From the NCBI GenBank assembly GCA_945787485.1, contig CALZHV010000153.1:1-5291 (forward strand): 5,291 nucleotides of DNA, read 5' to 3'. Under the pieces are notes generated by a model. It ran no database searches and had not been told where the DNA came from. It worked only from the letters and a program-made list of their open reading frames with translations. Shown piece by piece: positions 4,115 to 5,291 of this stretch; within the stretch, counting starts at the first letter, position 1, and the number at the start of each line of letters is the position of its first letter. The DNA is from an uncultured Lachnospiraceae bacterium. Its GTDB lineage: Bacteria > Bacillota > Clostridia > Lachnospirales > Lachnospiraceae. A program made the translations under genes and the position numbers.

Positions 4115-5291
4115 TTATTTTGCAACAATATTTACAATCTTTCCAGGTACATATATTTCTTTGATAATATTTCCTGTAAGTCTGTCTCCAAGTGCTGCCT
4201 TTGCTTTTGCAATTACAATATCCTTGTCGTCATCTACTGCAATTTTAACAGTTCCTCTTGTCTTACCATTTACCTGTATAGCAATTTCTATTTCATCAAC
4301 CTTCATTGCTTCCTCTGAATATTCCGGCCACTCGTTATGGAAAACAGAATCTGTTCCACCAAGCTCCTGCCATAACTCTTCACCGATATGAGGAGCAAAC
4401 GGAGCAATAAGACATACCATAGTTTTTAATGTTTCTTTGTCTACGCCAGTAGTCTTTGTAAGCTCTATAAATTTGTTGTTGTACTCCATAAATCCTGAAA
4501 TTACAGTATTTAAGTTAAACTGTTCAAGTCTTTGAGTAATATCGTAAATCATTTTATGACGAAGCTGTACCAATTCCTTAGTTTCAGCCACATCCTTATC
4601 CTTATTGGTCATAACCATATTATAGAATCTGTTGATGAATCTATAAATACCCTCTAAACCACTGTCATCCCAGATTGAATCAAGCTCAGGCGGACCCATA
4701 AAGAGCTCGTAAAGTCTTAAAGAATCACAGCCGTAATCATTTACAATATCATCAGGAGAAACAATATTTCCAAGCGATTTACTCATCTTTGTTGCTGCAC
4801 CGGTAACCTTATCTCTACCGCAAACCATACCCTGATTGAAAAGCTTGGTAAATGGTTCTTCAAACCCTACAACTCCAATATCATAAAGGAATTTTGTATA
4901 AAATCTTGAATAGAGCAAGTGGAGAACGGCATGTTCAACACCACCGATATACATATCAACAGGCATATATTTGTCTGCTTTTTCTCTGCTTACAAGCTCA
5001 TTTGGATTTTTACTGTCAACATATCTCAAGAAATACCATGAAGAACCTGCCCACTGTGGCATTGTATTTGTTTCTCTCTTAGCAGGCTTTCCACAGCATG
5101 GACATGTTGTGTTAACCCACTCTTTTATATCTGCAAGTGGTGATTCACCGGTGCCGGTTGGCTGGTAGCTCTCTACATCCGGAAGCAATAATGGCAGCTG
5201 ATCCTCAGGTACAGGTACTGCACCACAGTCCGGACAATGAACAATCGGTATCGGCTCCCCCCAGTATCTCTGTCTTGCAAAAATCCACTCA
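4115..5291 (-). CDS. leuS: Leucyl-tRNA synthetase, C-terminal half, 5'-truncated by window edge
   Basis: This cytoplasmic class I aminoacyl-tRNA synthetase charges tRNA-Leu with leucine. The frame is open from 5290 to the TAA at 4117-4115, giving 391 residues. The family has about 800-860, so the HIGH motif and most of the CP1 editing domain lie outside the window. In order: WIFARQRYWGEPIPIVHC at the window edge; a zinc-ribbon-like CPDC and CPCC pair (residues 19-22 and 63-66 of this fragment); RETNTMPQWAGSSWYFLRY; GGVEHAVLHLLYSRF; the ATP-binding KMSKS loop (bases 4775-4789); the helical anticodon-binding domain (about 195-315); and a LeuRS-specific C-terminal domain beginning near EIAIQVNGKTRGTV. 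A TTG at 5188 is only an internal leucine codon, not a start. Promoter and any T-box leader would be beyond the right edge. It probably heads the transcript that continues into the peptidase-like gene. Confidence 0.97.
   Translation of the reverse strand, partial: EWIFARQRYWGEPIPIVHCPDCGAVPVPEDQLPLLLPDVESYQPTGTGESPLADIKEWVNTTCPCCGKPAKRETNTMPQWAGSSWYFLRYVDSKNPNELVSREKADKYMPVDMYIGGVEHAVLHLLYSRFYTKFLYDIGVVGFEEPFTKLFNQGMVCGRDKVTGAATKMSKSLGNIVSPDDIVNDYGCDSLRLYELFMGPPELDSIWDDSGLEGIYRFINRFYNMVMTNKDKDVAETKELVQLRHKMIYDITQRLEQFNLNTVISGFMEYNNKFIELTKTTGVDKETLKTMVCLIAPFAPHIGEELWQELGGTDSVFHNEWPEYSEEAMKVDEIEIAIQVNGKTRGTVKIAVDDDKDIVIAKAKAALGDRLTGNIIKEIYVPGKIVNIVAK

Noticed and set aside
4094..5168. Plus-strand open frames opposite leuS
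   Set aside because: They lie antisense to the highly conserved synthetase and encode low-complexity Cys/Ser/Tyr/Phe-rich strings typical of shadows.
5186..5188. TTG at 5188 (minus strand) as the start of the synthetase gene
   Set aside because: The frame continues to the right edge and encodes the LeuRS motif WIFARQRYWGEP, so this is an internal leucine codon of a truncated gene.

Overview
The window looks like chromosomal DNA from a low-GC, Gram-positive anaerobe of the Clostridia, most likely a gut Lachnospiraceae. The evidence is AT-rich coding sequence, strong AGGAG-type ribosome sites, compact Rho-independent terminators, and a Cys/Gly-rich small protein of a kind I recall being annotated in Lachnospiraceae as 'chorion class high-cysteine'. 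The genus cannot be fixed from the sequence. I see no mobile element, CRISPR array, tRNA or rRNA, and no stretch above 300 bases lacks a gene.

Left half, plus strand (1-2280): the window opens inside an O-acetylhomoserine sulfhydrylase gene (metY), which lacks only its N-terminus. Sixty-two bases later comes a 77-residue protein with 15 cysteines and two near-identical hydrophobic segments, closed by a strong terminator. Two short unrecognised genes follow (132 and 107 codons). They overlap by 8 bases and so are translationally linked. A symmetric hairpin at 2283-2319 ends this side and can also serve the converging minus-strand gene.

Right half, minus strand (2339-5291): reading from the right edge, the C-terminal half of leucyl-tRNA synthetase (leuS) is followed 39 bases later by a secreted protein with a C39/papain-like cysteine peptidase domain. 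A terminator follows. The last gene encodes a TIM-barrel sugar phosphate isomerase/epimerase-like protein that keeps all nine positions matching the metal ligands of endonuclease IV.

metY and leuS are ordinary housekeeping genes. The likeliest undescribed biology is the block 1232-2280: a Cys-rich, possibly membrane-associated small protein beside a tightly coupled pair of small helical proteins, one of which carries an internal duplication. Linking these three genes in one system is inference. No function is claimed for them.
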